A stretch of DNA of 64,000 bases from Ignavibacterium sp. (GTDB lineage: Bacteria; Bacteroidota; Ignavibacteria; Ignavibacteriales; Ignavibacteriaceae), in contig JAVSMP010000001.1 of the NCBI GenBank assembly GCA_032027145.1, positions 1,987,016-2,051,015 on the forward strand, written 5' to 3'. Made by a program: the position numbers and the translations under genes. Below are positions 7,452 to 15,864 of the stretch, piece by piece. The notes under the pieces were generated by a model. It ran no database searches, was not told where the DNA came from, and worked only from the letters and a program-made list of their open reading frames with translations. Within the stretch, counting starts at the first letter, position 1; each line of letters opens with the position of its first letter.

Positions 7452-9637
7452 AAAAGGATTTTATAAAAATTCTTTCTGTTTTAACTGTCCTTATCTTGTC
7501 AATAAATTCAAATATATTAATTGCCCAGACGTACAGTATCAGCGGAACTATTACTGATTTAAAATTAAAACCAATTCAGGGAGTTAATGTAGTTATCTTA
7601 AATACAAATATTGGTGCAGCCTCTGATCATAATGGTAATTATAGAATATCAGATTTGAAGACTGGTATTTATACAATAGAATTTTCAGCAATTGGGTATC
7701 AAAAATTCATTAAAGAGAATGTAACTATTCAGAACCAATCAATTATTTTAAATATAGAATTGAAGGAATCGGTTATACTTTCAGAAGAAGTTCTGGTAAC
7801 AGCAGGAAAGTATGAACAGAAAAAATCGGAGCTGCCTGTAAGTGCAGAAGTAATATCAGGCAAAGAATTTATTGAAAGAAATTTTAGCAATCTTGCAGAT
7901 GCTGTGCGTTTTGTACCTGGTGTAACAATGACTGAAGATCAGATCAGTATAAGAGGTTCAAGCGGATACAGCAGAGGTACAGGGTCGAGAGCATTGCTTG
8001 CTATTGATGGATTGCCTTTTTATACAGGCGATACAGGTGAGATTGTTTGGGAAATGATTCCGGTTCTGGAAATTAAAAGAGTGGAAATTATTAAAGGTGC
8101 TGCCAGTTCATTATACGGCTCTTCAGCAATTGGTGGGGTCGTAAATTGTTTAACAAGAGATATATCCGAAAAACCATTAACTATTTTAAATGGATTTTAT
8201 GGATTTTTCGATAAACCTTATTACTCTGAATGGAATTGGTCTGGAAAACGAAGACCATTTAACGGATTAACTCTTTCTCATTCAAATACAATCGGAAATC
8301 TTGGTTTCAATGTATCATTTACTCGCCTTGAAGAATCAAGCTACAGAAAGGATGATGATTTTAAAAAGTATATCGGTTTTATTAAGACAGTTTATAATTT
8401 TTCGCCTGCTGCATCAGTAACTTTTCTTGCGAACACTTTTAATAAACGTGCTGGTCAATTCCTTTATTGGAAAGACTCAAGAAATGCTTTAGTTGTGCCT
8501 GAAAAAAACATGAATGACAGAATTGAAACTAACCGTTATTTATTTGGTTTGATGTTCAAAAATCTAATCAATGATAAATATCTGCTCAATATTAAAACAA
8601 GCTACTACCGGAATTATTTTAAAGACAATGAAATTACTCCAAATGAATCAGCTTCAAACTTGTACAGAGGAGAAGTACAATTAAACACAAACATTACCAG
8701 TTCTATAGTACTGACGGGCGGTGTAGAAGGTAATTACTCGAAAGTTAATTCGAGCCTTTTTGGAAATCCTGAAGCAGTCGGTTTTGGAATCTATACTGTT
8801 GCAGATATTAGTTTTTCATTCCCTCTTATAACCAGTATTGGGATAAGATATGATTACAGCAGACTTGATTCACTGAAAGCATCCGGTTCTGTATCTCCAA
8901 AACTTGGTTTTAATTACAAGATATTTAATAATTTAGTTTTAAGATCATCACTCGGAATAGGATTCAGAGCACCGGCTCTTTCAGAAGCTTTCACTTCAAT
9001 TTCAACCAGCGGAATAACTATTAAGCCAAATCCTAATATAAAATCTGAACATAATATGACAATCGAATCCGGACTGAATTATTCTCCATTTAATCAGCTT
9101 AGTTTAGACATTGCTGCTTTTTACAATGAGTATTACGATATGATTGAGCCGGGTATTGATCCCACGGACGGAAAAGTTGTATTTACTAATCTTGTAAGAG
9201 CGAGAATACAGGGCTTTGAAGCGAGTGCATCAGTCAGCATTCTTCCGGATCAGCTTACACTAATATTTAATTATACATATTTATGGGCAAGAGATCTTGA
9301 AACAGGATTAGCATTGCGTTACCGTCCACGGCATATTTTTTATTCTACTATTGATTTTAGAAAATGGAATTTTGAAGCTGAAATTAACTTCAGATATTCC
9401 AGCAAAGTTGAAGAGATAGATGAAGAACTTATTGATCTGGGAATTATAGTTGATGGCGAATTACGCGTACCTGTTTATACAACAGATTTAAAATTTGGAT
9501 ATAACTTTTTGTCAACAGGCTTCCCATTAAATATATATCTGAACGTTAAAAATATTTTCAATTACAATTATGTAGAACTTATCGGCAATCTCAGACCGAT
9601 CAGAAATTTTTCTCTAGGTTTTAATTTTGCATTTTAA
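7448..9637 (+). CDS. TonB-dependent outer-membrane receptor
   Basis: This is a 729-residue outer-membrane transporter for energised import of a ligand that the sequence does not identify. After a signal peptide (to about residue 27, LIAQ), residues 28-115 form a CarboxypepD_reg-like beta domain (ISGTITDLKLKPIQGVNV). The plug domain covers about 120-240 with ADAVRFVPGV, ISIRGSSGYS and IKGAASSLYGSSAIGGVV. The remainder is a beta-barrel ending in an aromatic residue (FSLGFNFAF). It starts at TTG 7448, overlapping the previous stop, with AGGTGG just upstream. The combination of receptor, two lipoproteins and a DUF1028 protein suggests an uptake unit for a degraded organic substrate; that is inference. 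Confidence 0.95.
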   Translation: MKKDFIKILSVLTVLILSINSNILIAQTYSISGTITDLKLKPIQGVNVVILNTNIGAASDHNGNYRISDLKTGIYTIEFSAIGYQKFIKENVTIQNQSIILNIELKESVILSEEVLVTAGKYEQKKSELPVSAEVISGKEFIERNFSNLADAVRFVPGVTMTEDQISIRGSSGYSRGTGSRALLAIDGLPFYTGDTGEIVWEMIPVLEIKRVEIIKGAASSLYGSSAIGGVVNCLTRDISEKPLTILNGFYGFFDKPYYSEWNWSGKRRPFNGLTLSHSNTIGNLGFNVSFTRLEESSYRKDDDFKKYIGFIKTVYNFSPAASVTFLANTFNKRAGQFLYWKDSRNALVVPEKNMNDRIETNRYLFGLMFKNLINDKYLLNIKTSYYRNYFKDNEITPNESASNLYRGEVQLNTNITSSIVLTGGVEGNYSKVNSSLFGNPEAVGFGIYTVADISFSFPLITSIGIRYDYSRLDSLKASGSVSPKLGFNYKIFNNLVLRSSLGIGFRAPALSEAFTSISTSGITIKPNPNIKSEHNMTIESGLNYSPFNQLSLDIAAFYNEYYDMIEPGIDPTDGKVVFTNLVRARIQGFEASASVSILPDQLTLIFNYTYLWARDLETGLALRYRPRHIFYSTIDFRKWNFEAEINFRYSSKVEEIDEELIDLGIIVDGELRVPVYTTDLKFGYNFLSTGFPLNIYLNVKNIFNYNYVELIGNLRPIRNFSLGFNFAF

Positions 9638-9758
9638 GCTCAACTATTATTAATAGTGTTGTAATTTTCATTTTAAATATGGAATTTATTGTAGATTAAA
9701 ATTGTAATGAGATAGTTAGGGTTTATTTGGTTTAAAAATATTTTAGTGAGACAGTTAA

Positions 9759-10829
9759 ATGAAAAGATATATTACTTTGTTTGCAGTTTTATTATTCATC
9801 GGAAATACAATCGCACAACAGGCAAGCGATTATTTTCCTGCACAAACTGGATTCGAATGGAAGTATAAAGTAATTCCACTTGATTCAGCCAGTAATCCAA
9901 TTAATGAATCAGCTTATTATCGAATGGATAGATTTGAATCTGTTGCTAATTTTCAGGGAAGATCAGCAGACATTGTTCTGACAAAATCAGGTCCTCTGCA
10001 AACTATTAAACTTCTGCCTTATCAGGATTCATTATTTTACAGCACAGAAGGAACAAATGGATATAGCTATTACAGCGTAGAGAGCGTTAGGGGATTTTTA
10101 AATTCGCTGGATTCACTTGGAATAACCCAGAATTTTAGTTTCTTAAATTTCTTTACTTCTCTGCAGGCTTGGTATGATAATTACCGGTTTGCTTCGCCTG
10201 TAAATACACCATATACTTTAATGCAAAAAGATACTGTGATAACTATTGGTACACTGAATGTTCCATTCAGATTCAAATATTCTGGCAGCAGATTAAATGA
10301 TCAGACTATCTCAACAGCTCTTGGAGATCTTAATTGTAAAAAGTTTTTATTACAATGGAAGATATTATCATATACAGTTGTTGAACTACTTACATTAAAT
10401 GATACTGTGTGGATTGCTCCTGATAATTGGATTGTCCAGGATATCATTCCAGGTCAATATGTTGATAACCTTACAATGCTCGGTGTTGATCCATTTTCTA
10501 TCCCTGGACTTGATATTAGACTTACTAATGATATTGTTAGTGTTGAAGATGAAGCAATAATATCGCATAATTTTACACTTGAACAGAATTATCCAAATCC
10601 GTTTAATCCGACCACAACAATCAGTTACAACATTCCTCAAAGTTCTTTTGTAACTCTAAAAATTTATGATGCATTAGGGAATGAAGCTGCAGTTCTTGTA
10701 AACGAACAAAAAACAGCAGGCAGACATGAAGTAAATTTCAGCAGCTCCCAACTTGCAAGCGGTATTTATTTCTATAGATTGATGTCAGGTTCATTTGATC
10801 AAACGAAAAAAATGATTCTTCTTCGTTAA
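9759..10829 (+). CDS. T9SS type A sorting domain secreted protein
   Basis: The 356-residue protein has a signal peptide (to about residue 19, NTIAQ) and an uncharacterised beta-rich body, residues 20-265. It ends in a classic T9SS C-terminal sorting domain, about 270-356, with NYPNPFNPTTTISYNIP, VTLKIYDALGNE, GIYFYRL and a terminal KKMILLR. The sorting domain predicts export by the type IX system and surface attachment or release. The body matches nothing I can name. It is a single gene, followed by a strong hairpin terminator at 10880-10914. Confidence 0.9.
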   Translation: MKRYITLFAVLLFIGNTIAQQASDYFPAQTGFEWKYKVIPLDSASNPINESAYYRMDRFESVANFQGRSADIVLTKSGPLQTIKLLPYQDSLFYSTEGTNGYSYYSVESVRGFLNSLDSLGITQNFSFLNFFTSLQAWYDNYRFASPVNTPYTLMQKDTVITIGTLNVPFRFKYSGSRLNDQTISTALGDLNCKKFLLQWKILSYTVVELLTLNDTVWIAPDNWIVQDIIPGQYVDNLTMLGVDPFSIPGLDIRLTNDIVSVEDEAIISHNFTLEQNYPNPFNPTTTISYNIPQSSFVTLKIYDALGNEAAVLVNEQKTAGRHEVNFSSSQLASGIYFYRLMSGSFDQTKKMILLR

Positions 10830-10879
10830 TATTTTATCTGAAATTTATTTAAAGAAAACTTTAATTCTAAAACAATTAT

Positions 10880-10914
10880 GCCTCATCTATTATTATCATA
10901 GATGAGGCTTTTTA
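10880..10914 (+). terminator. Rho-independent terminator
   Basis: A perfect 11-bp stem, GCCTCATCTAT/ATAGATGAGGC, with a 7-nt loop is followed by TTTTTATT. It closes transcription of the T9SS cargo gene. Confidence 0.9.
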
Positions 10915-10981
10915 TTGGTCTGTTTCTATGATTAGAATAACAAATTATTATATTTGCAATAGAATGAAAAAATGATAATCA

Positions 10982-11653
10982 ATGGATACAGTTACTACAA
11001 AAGATGAAAAAAAAACATTATCAAAAATTTTAACACCGCTTCTTTTTCCAATAGTATTATGGGTTATTCACACTCTTTCAGTTTTAATAAATGTAAATCT
11101 TAGCAGTTTTGGAATTTATCCAAGGCATCTTAAAGGACTTTTAGGAATTATTGCTTCTCCTTTAATCCATGCTAATTATTCGCATCTGATTTACAATACT
11201 GCTCCGCTTATGTTTTTAGGAGTAGGCATTTTTTATTTTTATCCGAAAGTTGCTTACAAATCATTTTTCATTATTTATTTTGGAACCGGAATTCTTGTAT
11301 GGCTTTTTGCGAGAGAAGCATATCATATTGGTGCAAGCGGAATTATTTATGGATTCATTTCATTTTTATTTTTCAGTGGTTTATTTAGAAAAGATAGTCG
11401 TTCAATTGCATTAGCTTTAGTTGTAATTTTTCTTTATGGCGGTTTGATCTGGGGAGTTTTACCAGGTAAACAAAGCATTTCCTGGGAGTCGCATTTGTTT
11501 GGGGCAATCGTTGGAATCTTTCCTGCTTTTATTTATAGAAAAGTTGATCCGCCAAAAAAATACGACTGGGAAGATGAAGAATCTGAAACTTCAGTTAGAG
11601 ATTTAGAAGTTTCTTACGATCCGGAGAAAAACAAATTTTTAGATGAGTTATAA
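10982..11653 (+). CDS. Rhomboid family intramembrane serine protease
   Basis: Rhomboids cut transmembrane segments inside the inner membrane with a Ser-His dyad. The 223-residue protein shows about six hydrophobic helices. The H-A-N-YSHL motif at about 63-69 (LIHANYSHLIYN) and the nucleophile S119 in GASG are visible, and the catalytic histidine is probably H171 in ESHLFGA. The arrangement is the basic six-helix form with a short charged C-tail. No Shine-Dalgarno is obvious before ATG 10982. It is a single gene between a terminator and a repeat. Confidence 0.92.
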   Translation: MDTVTTKDEKKTLSKILTPLLFPIVLWVIHTLSVLINVNLSSFGIYPRHLKGLLGIIASPLIHANYSHLIYNTAPLMFLGVGIFYFYPKVAYKSFFIIYFGTGILVWLFAREAYHIGASGIIYGFISFLFFSGLFRKDSRSIALALVVIFLYGGLIWGVLPGKQSISWESHLFGAIVGIFPAFIYRKVDPPKKYDWEDEESETSVRDLEVSYDPEKNKFLDEL

Positions 11654-11661
11654 CTTTGTGA

Positions 11662-11758
11662 GTCATTGCGAGTGAGTCTTCGAGCGAAGCAATCCGATAT
11701 CAAATTCTAAATAAATGACAGATTGTATCACTTCCGATAAGTCGGGATTTGTAATGAC
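11662..11758. repeat. Family A palindromic repeat, MITE-like, 97 bp
   Basis: The element starts GTCATTGCGAG, contains GAGCGAAGCAATC, and ends in GTAATGAC, so its outer ends are an inverted repeat matching 7 of 8 bases. The right arm (AGATTGTATCACTTC) is an eroded mirror of the left. The half-element at 1041-1085 has the same parts. There is no open reading frame. It fills most of the 147-bp gap after the rhomboid gene. Confidence 0.6.
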
Positions 11759-11800
11759 TTTGAAATTTTAATAATTATTTAAAAATGTTTTGGAACTGAA

Positions 11801-12163
11801 ATGAAAAAAACAACAACAGAAACTCGTGCTTACCGCACTGAAATGAATGACAGAATTTTAAATTCCGGTTTTCGAGATTTTAATAAATTCTTTGCACTTG
11901 ATAACAAAGCTTACATCAATGGTGCATTAAATGCAAAAACAAAAGAACTAATGGGACTTGTTGCCTCAATGGTGCTGCGCTGCAACGATTGCATTTTTTA
12001 TCATATAGATCGTTCAATTCAGGAAGGTGCAACCAAAGAAGAACTGATGGAGACTTTTAACATAGCTCTTATTGTCGGCGGTTCAATTGTTATTCCACAT
12101 TTGCGTTTTGCATTTGAAGTTATGGATAACTTATTTAATGAAAAAGAAAGTTCAGAAAAATGA
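11801..12163 (+). CDS. Carboxymuconolactone decarboxylase (AhpD-like) family protein
   Basis: This 120-residue helical protein has the CMD/AhpD motif C61-x-x-C64-x-x-x-H68 (CNDCIFYH), the redox-active thiol pair and proton-relay histidine of peroxide-reducing AhpD relatives. The preceding KTKELMGLVASMVLRC helix and the following IQEGATKEELME are also typical. Whether it acts as an alkylhydroperoxidase or a decarboxylase cannot be told. Its stop overlaps the start of the next gene in ATGA (12160-12163), so it is translationally coupled to the deaminase-like gene. Confidence 0.88.
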   Translation: MKKTTTETRAYRTEMNDRILNSGFRDFNKFFALDNKAYINGALNAKTKELMGLVASMVLRCNDCIFYHIDRSIQEGATKEELMETFNIALIVGGSIVIPHLRFAFEVMDNLFNEKESSEK

Positions 12164-13497
12164 TTATTGTTCCCAAAAACATTGTAACAGTAGATTCTAA
12201 AGAACGAATATTAAAAAATCATTTTGTAGAAATAGAGAACGGCAGAATTATTTCTATTAAAAAGAATGATGAAAAATATTTTTCTAAAAATAAAAATAGA
12301 GTTCTCAGATTTGATGACCTCACTTTAATTCCCGGATTTGTACAAACGCATATTCACCTTTGCCAGACATTATTCCGCTGTTTGGCTGATGATCTTGAAC
12401 TTCTTGATTGGCTTCAGTTAAGAATATTTCCTTACGAAAATGCACATAATAAAAATTCTCTTTTAACTTCTGTCAGATTAGGATTAAATGAATTACTTTT
12501 GAGCGGCACAACAACATTGCTTGATATGGGAACTTTACGGCATCAGGAAGTTATCTTTGAAGAATTGCAAAATGCCGGTATGCGTGCAATTGCCGGCAAA
12601 TGTTTGATTGATGAGAATGATTTATTCCCGGATTTTAAATCAGAAACAAGATCCGAATTGAAAGATATTTATCAGCTTGCTAAGACTTTTCATAATACTT
12701 CGAATGGAAAAATTAAATACGGGTTTGCTCCTAGATTTGTTTTATCCTGTTCTGAAGAACTTCTTAAAGAATCATTTGAAATGAAAAAAGATTTTGCAGG
12801 CAGTTTATACCACACTCATTCATCAGAAAATAAAGATGAAATTGCTGAAGTTAAGCGAAGACATAAAAAAGAAAATATCGAATATTTCAATTCAATTGGT
12901 GTTATTGATGATCATTCTGTTTTAGCACATTGCATTCATGTTAATGATAAAGAAATTGGTTTACTGAAAAAAAATAATACCCGTGTTTCTCATTGTCCTT
13001 CATCAAACTTAAAGCTTGGCTCAGGGATTGCAAATATTCCAAAATATTTGAAGCAGGGAATATCTGTTTCACTTGGTGCTGATGGCGCACCATGTAATAA
13101 TAATTTAAGTATCTTTAATGAAATGAGATTAGCTGCATTTATTCAAAAACCGATTCATGGTTCATCAAGTATGGATGCAAAAACAGTTTTTAAGCTTGCC
13201 ACTATTGAAGGTGCAAAAGCACTACATCTTCAAGATGAGATTGGAAGTATTGAAGCTGGAAAAAAAGCAGATCTGGTTTTGTTAAATCTTAATACTAATA
13301 CTCACTCAATTTCAGAAAGTGATGACTCTGTTTATTCTGATATTGTTTATTCATCTTCAGCGGATTCAGTTCATTCTGTTATGATAGAAGGTGAATGGAA
13401 AGTTCTCAATAGAAAATCACTTCTTTATGATAAAAAAGAATTGAAGCAAACATCTAAAGAAGAATTGAAAAAATTATTAAATAGAGTAAAAAATTAA
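12160..13497 (+). CDS. Amidohydrolase, 5'-deoxyadenosine deaminase-like (TRZ/ATZ family)
   Basis: This is a metal-dependent deaminase of 445 residues. Metal ligands are visible: H64 and H66 in GFVQTHIHLCQT, a histidine in YHTHSSENKDE, one in LAHCIH and an aspartate in LGADGAPCNN. The ADDLELLDWL segment after the HxH is characteristic of the 5'-deoxyadenosine/MTA/SAH deaminase branch, which turns adenosyl by-products of radical-SAM or SAM chemistry into the inosine forms. Related family members hydrolyse triazines or chlorinated purines, so substrate is inferred. It overlaps the CMD gene by four bases. The ITP pyrophosphatase gene follows about 110 bases later. Confidence 0.85.
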   Translation: MIIVPKNIVTVDSKERILKNHFVEIENGRIISIKKNDEKYFSKNKNRVLRFDDLTLIPGFVQTHIHLCQTLFRCLADDLELLDWLQLRIFPYENAHNKNSLLTSVRLGLNELLLSGTTTLLDMGTLRHQEVIFEELQNAGMRAIAGKCLIDENDLFPDFKSETRSELKDIYQLAKTFHNTSNGKIKYGFAPRFVLSCSEELLKESFEMKKDFAGSLYHTHSSENKDEIAEVKRRHKKENIEYFNSIGVIDDHSVLAHCIHVNDKEIGLLKKNNTRVSHCPSSNLKLGSGIANIPKYLKQGISVSLGADGAPCNNNLSIFNEMRLAAFIQKPIHGSSSMDAKTVFKLATIEGAKALHLQDEIGSIEAGKKADLVLLNLNTNTHSISESDDSVYSDIVYSSSADSVHSVMIEGEWKVLNRKSLLYDKKELKQTSKEELKKLLNRVKN

Positions 13498-13524
13498 TTT
13501 GCGAGCTTCTGTGTTTTGGAGTTC

Positions 13525-13541
13525 CTGCCTGCCACAGGCAG
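13525..13541. repeat. Short palindrome within eroded dispersed repeat
   Basis: A perfect 7-bp stem, CTGCCTG/CAGGCAG, with a 3-nt loop lies between the deaminase and rdgB. The surrounding bases (13501-13600) resemble the common CACAAAGACAC-type dispersed repeat of this lineage, eroded. A terminator role is unlikely, as no T run follows. Confidence 0.4.
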
Positions 13542-13609
13542 TTTAGTTGCAAAAACTGAATTGCCACAAAAACATAAAAGCACTTAATAACACTAAAAGA
13601 GAAATAAGA

Positions 13610-14185
13610 TTGAAAAAAATATTATTAGCAACTACAAACAAAGGCAAACTAAACGATGTTAAAGAAATCCTTAAGGATTTGGATGTAGAAATTTTATCAT
13701 TTCTGGATTTTGAAAATCATCCTGAAGTTGAAGAAAACGGTAATACATTTTTAGAAAATGCAATAATAAAAGCACGTGCTGCGTTTGATAAATACAGGAT
13801 TCCAAGTATCGGAGATGATTCCGGTTTAGAAGCATTTCAATTAAATGGTGAACCCGGCATCTATTCTGCAAGATACGCAGGTGAAAATGCTGATGATGAA
13901 AAAAATAATTTATTGTTAATAAAAAAACTTTCGGAATTTCCGGAGCCACATCCTGGCAGATTTGTTTGTGCTGCAGTTTATTATGATGGCAAAGAGATTA
14001 AATCTGCTATTGGAGAAATACAAGGAAACATTATAAAAATTCCGCGTGGTAAAAATGGATTTGGATATGATCCGCTGTTTGTTCCAAATGGTTATGATGT
14101 AACTACTGCTGAAATGCCGCACCAGGAAAAAAATAAAATAAGTCATAGGTTCAATGCTTTTAAGCAATTGAAAAAACTATTATGA
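13610..14185 (+). CDS. rdgB: RdgB/HAM1 non-canonical purine NTP pyrophosphatase
   Basis: This is a house-cleaning enzyme that hydrolyses ITP, dITP and XTP to monophosphates and so keeps deaminated purines out of DNA and RNA. The motifs are clear: TTNKGKL at the start, EENGNTFLENAIIKA, SIGDDSGLEA with the catalytic acidic pair, and GFGYDPLFVP with EMPHQEKNKISHR near the end. Family alignment places the start at TTG 13610 (191 residues). A longer in-frame start at 13547 would add residues derived from repeat sequence. The next gene is convergent. Confidence 0.94.
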   Translation: MKKILLATTNKGKLNDVKEILKDLDVEILSFLDFENHPEVEENGNTFLENAIIKARAAFDKYRIPSIGDDSGLEAFQLNGEPGIYSARYAGENADDEKNNLLLIKKLSEFPEPHPGRFVCAAVYYDGKEIKSAIGEIQGNIIKIPRGKNGFGYDPLFVPNGYDVTTAEMPHQEKNKISHRFNAFKQLKKLL

Positions 14186-14210
14186 GAAAGATAATTTGAT
14201 GCTCTTTTAG

Positions 14211-14894
14211 TTACTTCTGTGCTATTACAGCCTGAACTGTTCCGAAAGTAAAATTATATGTTTTGATTTTACCAAATCCTGAGTTCCTCAAAAGTTTTTC
14301 AAGATTGACTTTTTCATCAAACTCTTCAACAGAATCGGGCAGATAAGTGTATGCAGCCTTATCTCCTGAAATTATCCCGCCGAGTACAGGTAAAATATTT
14401 TTGAAGTAAAATTTATAAATAGATCTTATTATTTTATTGGTAGGCATTCTAAACTCAATTATCGTAGCTTTCCCATTAGGCTTCAAAATGCGGTAGAAAG
14501 AATTAAATCCTTGCTGAATATCATAGAAATTTCTAACTCCAAAGGCTACTGTTATATTTGTAACAGATTCATCCTTAAAAGGAATTTTTTCAGCAACCAT
14601 TTGGACCAGTTTGCCATCAATCCAGTTTGCTTTTTTATTGAACAAGTTTAGCATATTATAAGAAAAATCAGCTCCAAAGATTTTTTGCACTCCCATTTTA
14701 TTTGCTTGAATTGCAACATCACCGGTTCCGCAGGCAACATCAAGTAAAATGGAATCAGAATTAAATCCGCTAAGTTTTAATGCTTTTTTCCGCCAGTAAA
14801 AATCCAGTCCAAAACTCAGCAGATGATTTAGAAAATCATATCTGCCGGCAATGTTATCAAACATTTTTTTTACTTGAGTTTTTTTATCGCTCAT
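14211..14894 (-). CDS. ubiE: Demethylmenaquinone methyltransferase
   Basis: This is a class I SAM-dependent methyltransferase that does the C-methylation of the quinone ring, here most likely converting demethylmenaquinone to menaquinone. The 227-residue length is right. Motifs are VKKMFDNIAGRYDFLNHLLS at about 8-27, the SAM loop LDVACGTGD, FGADFSYNML, and VAFGVRNFYD at about 118. It is the last gene of a rsmA-PAP2-ubiE operon, starting 5 bases after the PAP2 gene ends. Convergent with rdgB with no obvious terminator between them. Confidence 0.95.
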   Translation of the reverse strand: MSDKKTQVKKMFDNIAGRYDFLNHLLSFGLDFYWRKKALKLSGFNSDSILLDVACGTGDVAIQANKMGVQKIFGADFSYNMLNLFNKKANWIDGKLVQMVAEKIPFKDESVTNITVAFGVRNFYDIQQGFNSFYRILKPNGKATIIEFRMPTNKIIRSIYKFYFKNILPVLGGIISGDKAAYTYLPDSVEEFDEKVNLEKLLRNSGFGKIKTYNFTFGTVQAVIAQK

Positions 14895-14899
14895 CTCAA

Positions 14900-15850
14900 T
14901 TAATGATTTTCATATTCAAATTTATCTTTTCCGATTTTTTTATGCCACCAGTTGAAAAAGATCTTTCCGCTCCACATAGAAACTATTGCAAAAACCAATC
15001 CGCCAATTAAATCAATAACATAGTGATACCACAAATAAACTGTAGCAATGATTAGCAAAGTCCCGACAGGAATAAAAAAGTATCTGCTTCTGCTTCTCAA
15101 TTTAACTGATAAGTACATTACAATAAGAGTTATCATAGTATGCCCACTCGGGAATACATCACGCTGAACAACCTCGGCAGGGTTTGGTGTTCCAAATGGA
15201 ATTCCTTCACCGGTGTTAGTCATTTCTCTCAAGAAATTTGTAAAATACAAACCTGGTAGTACTTCGTTGATAGAATTAAAATCGTGAAGTGTAAATCTTG
15301 GACCGATGCCTGGTAAAGCAAAGTATCCTAAATAAGAAAGAAAAAAACCATAGATGACCGAGAACAATGCAAAATCTAAAGCAATAAATCTATCTTTTTT
15401 GAGAAGTGACAGTCCAAGAATAATCGGAAGGAGATAAAATGATCCGTAAACGATTTGTAATATCTCAGTTAGTAAAGGAAAAGAAATATGATATATCAAA
15501 TGTGTCGGGTCGGTTCCGAACAACCATCTATCTATTGCAATAAACAAGTCATCATAATCCTGCCCTCGGATTGGTTTTACCATAAAGAATAGTTGTTTGA
15601 AAGTAAGAAGAATTAAAGGAGCAATGTACCAGTAATGAGTAATTCGCCAAACTTTTTTTTGTGTTTTTGCTTCAAGAAAAGAAATTGTAAATGCTAATCC
15701 GATAACGAATAGATTTATAAAAATCCAGTTAAGGGAATTTTCAATTCTCTGATAAAAAATTATATGAAGAGTTATCAAAAAAACAGAAAAGCTGATAACA
15801 ACAATATCAAAAGCTTTAAGGGTTTTTATTAAGGATTTTACTTTATCCAT
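14900..15850 (-). CDS. Membrane PAP2-family phosphatase/inositolphosphotransferase-like protein
   Basis: The 316-residue polytopic inner-membrane protein belongs to the PAP2 superfamily (lipid phosphatases and Aur1/Ipt1-like phosphotransferases). The active-site motif FPSGHTM is at 233-239 and the third motif WYHYVIDLIGG at 275-285, with the histidine H277. The extended N-terminal half with six or so hydrophobic helices and the GQDYDDLFIAIDRWLFG loop match the Aur1-like branch. The lipid substrate is unknown. It is the middle gene of the rsmA-PAP2-ubiE operon. Confidence 0.85.
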   Translation of the reverse strand: MDKVKSLIKTLKAFDIVVISFSVFLITLHIIFYQRIENSLNWIFINLFVIGLAFTISFLEAKTQKKVWRITHYWYIAPLILLTFKQLFFMVKPIRGQDYDDLFIAIDRWLFGTDPTHLIYHISFPLLTEILQIVYGSFYLLPIILGLSLLKKDRFIALDFALFSVIYGFFLSYLGYFALPGIGPRFTLHDFNSINEVLPGLYFTNFLREMTNTGEGIPFGTPNPAEVVQRDVFPSGHTMITLIVMYLSVKLRSRSRYFFIPVGTLLIIATVYLWYHYVIDLIGGLVFAIVSMWSGKIFFNWWHKKIGKDKFEYENH

Positions 15851-15864
15851 CTCTCAGTCTATTA

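Noticed and set aside
13547..13612. Longer start for RdgB at TTG 13547
   Set aside because: The extra 21 residues come from an eroded dispersed repeat and are not part of the RdgB family; TTG 13610 starts at the conserved KKILLATTNK.
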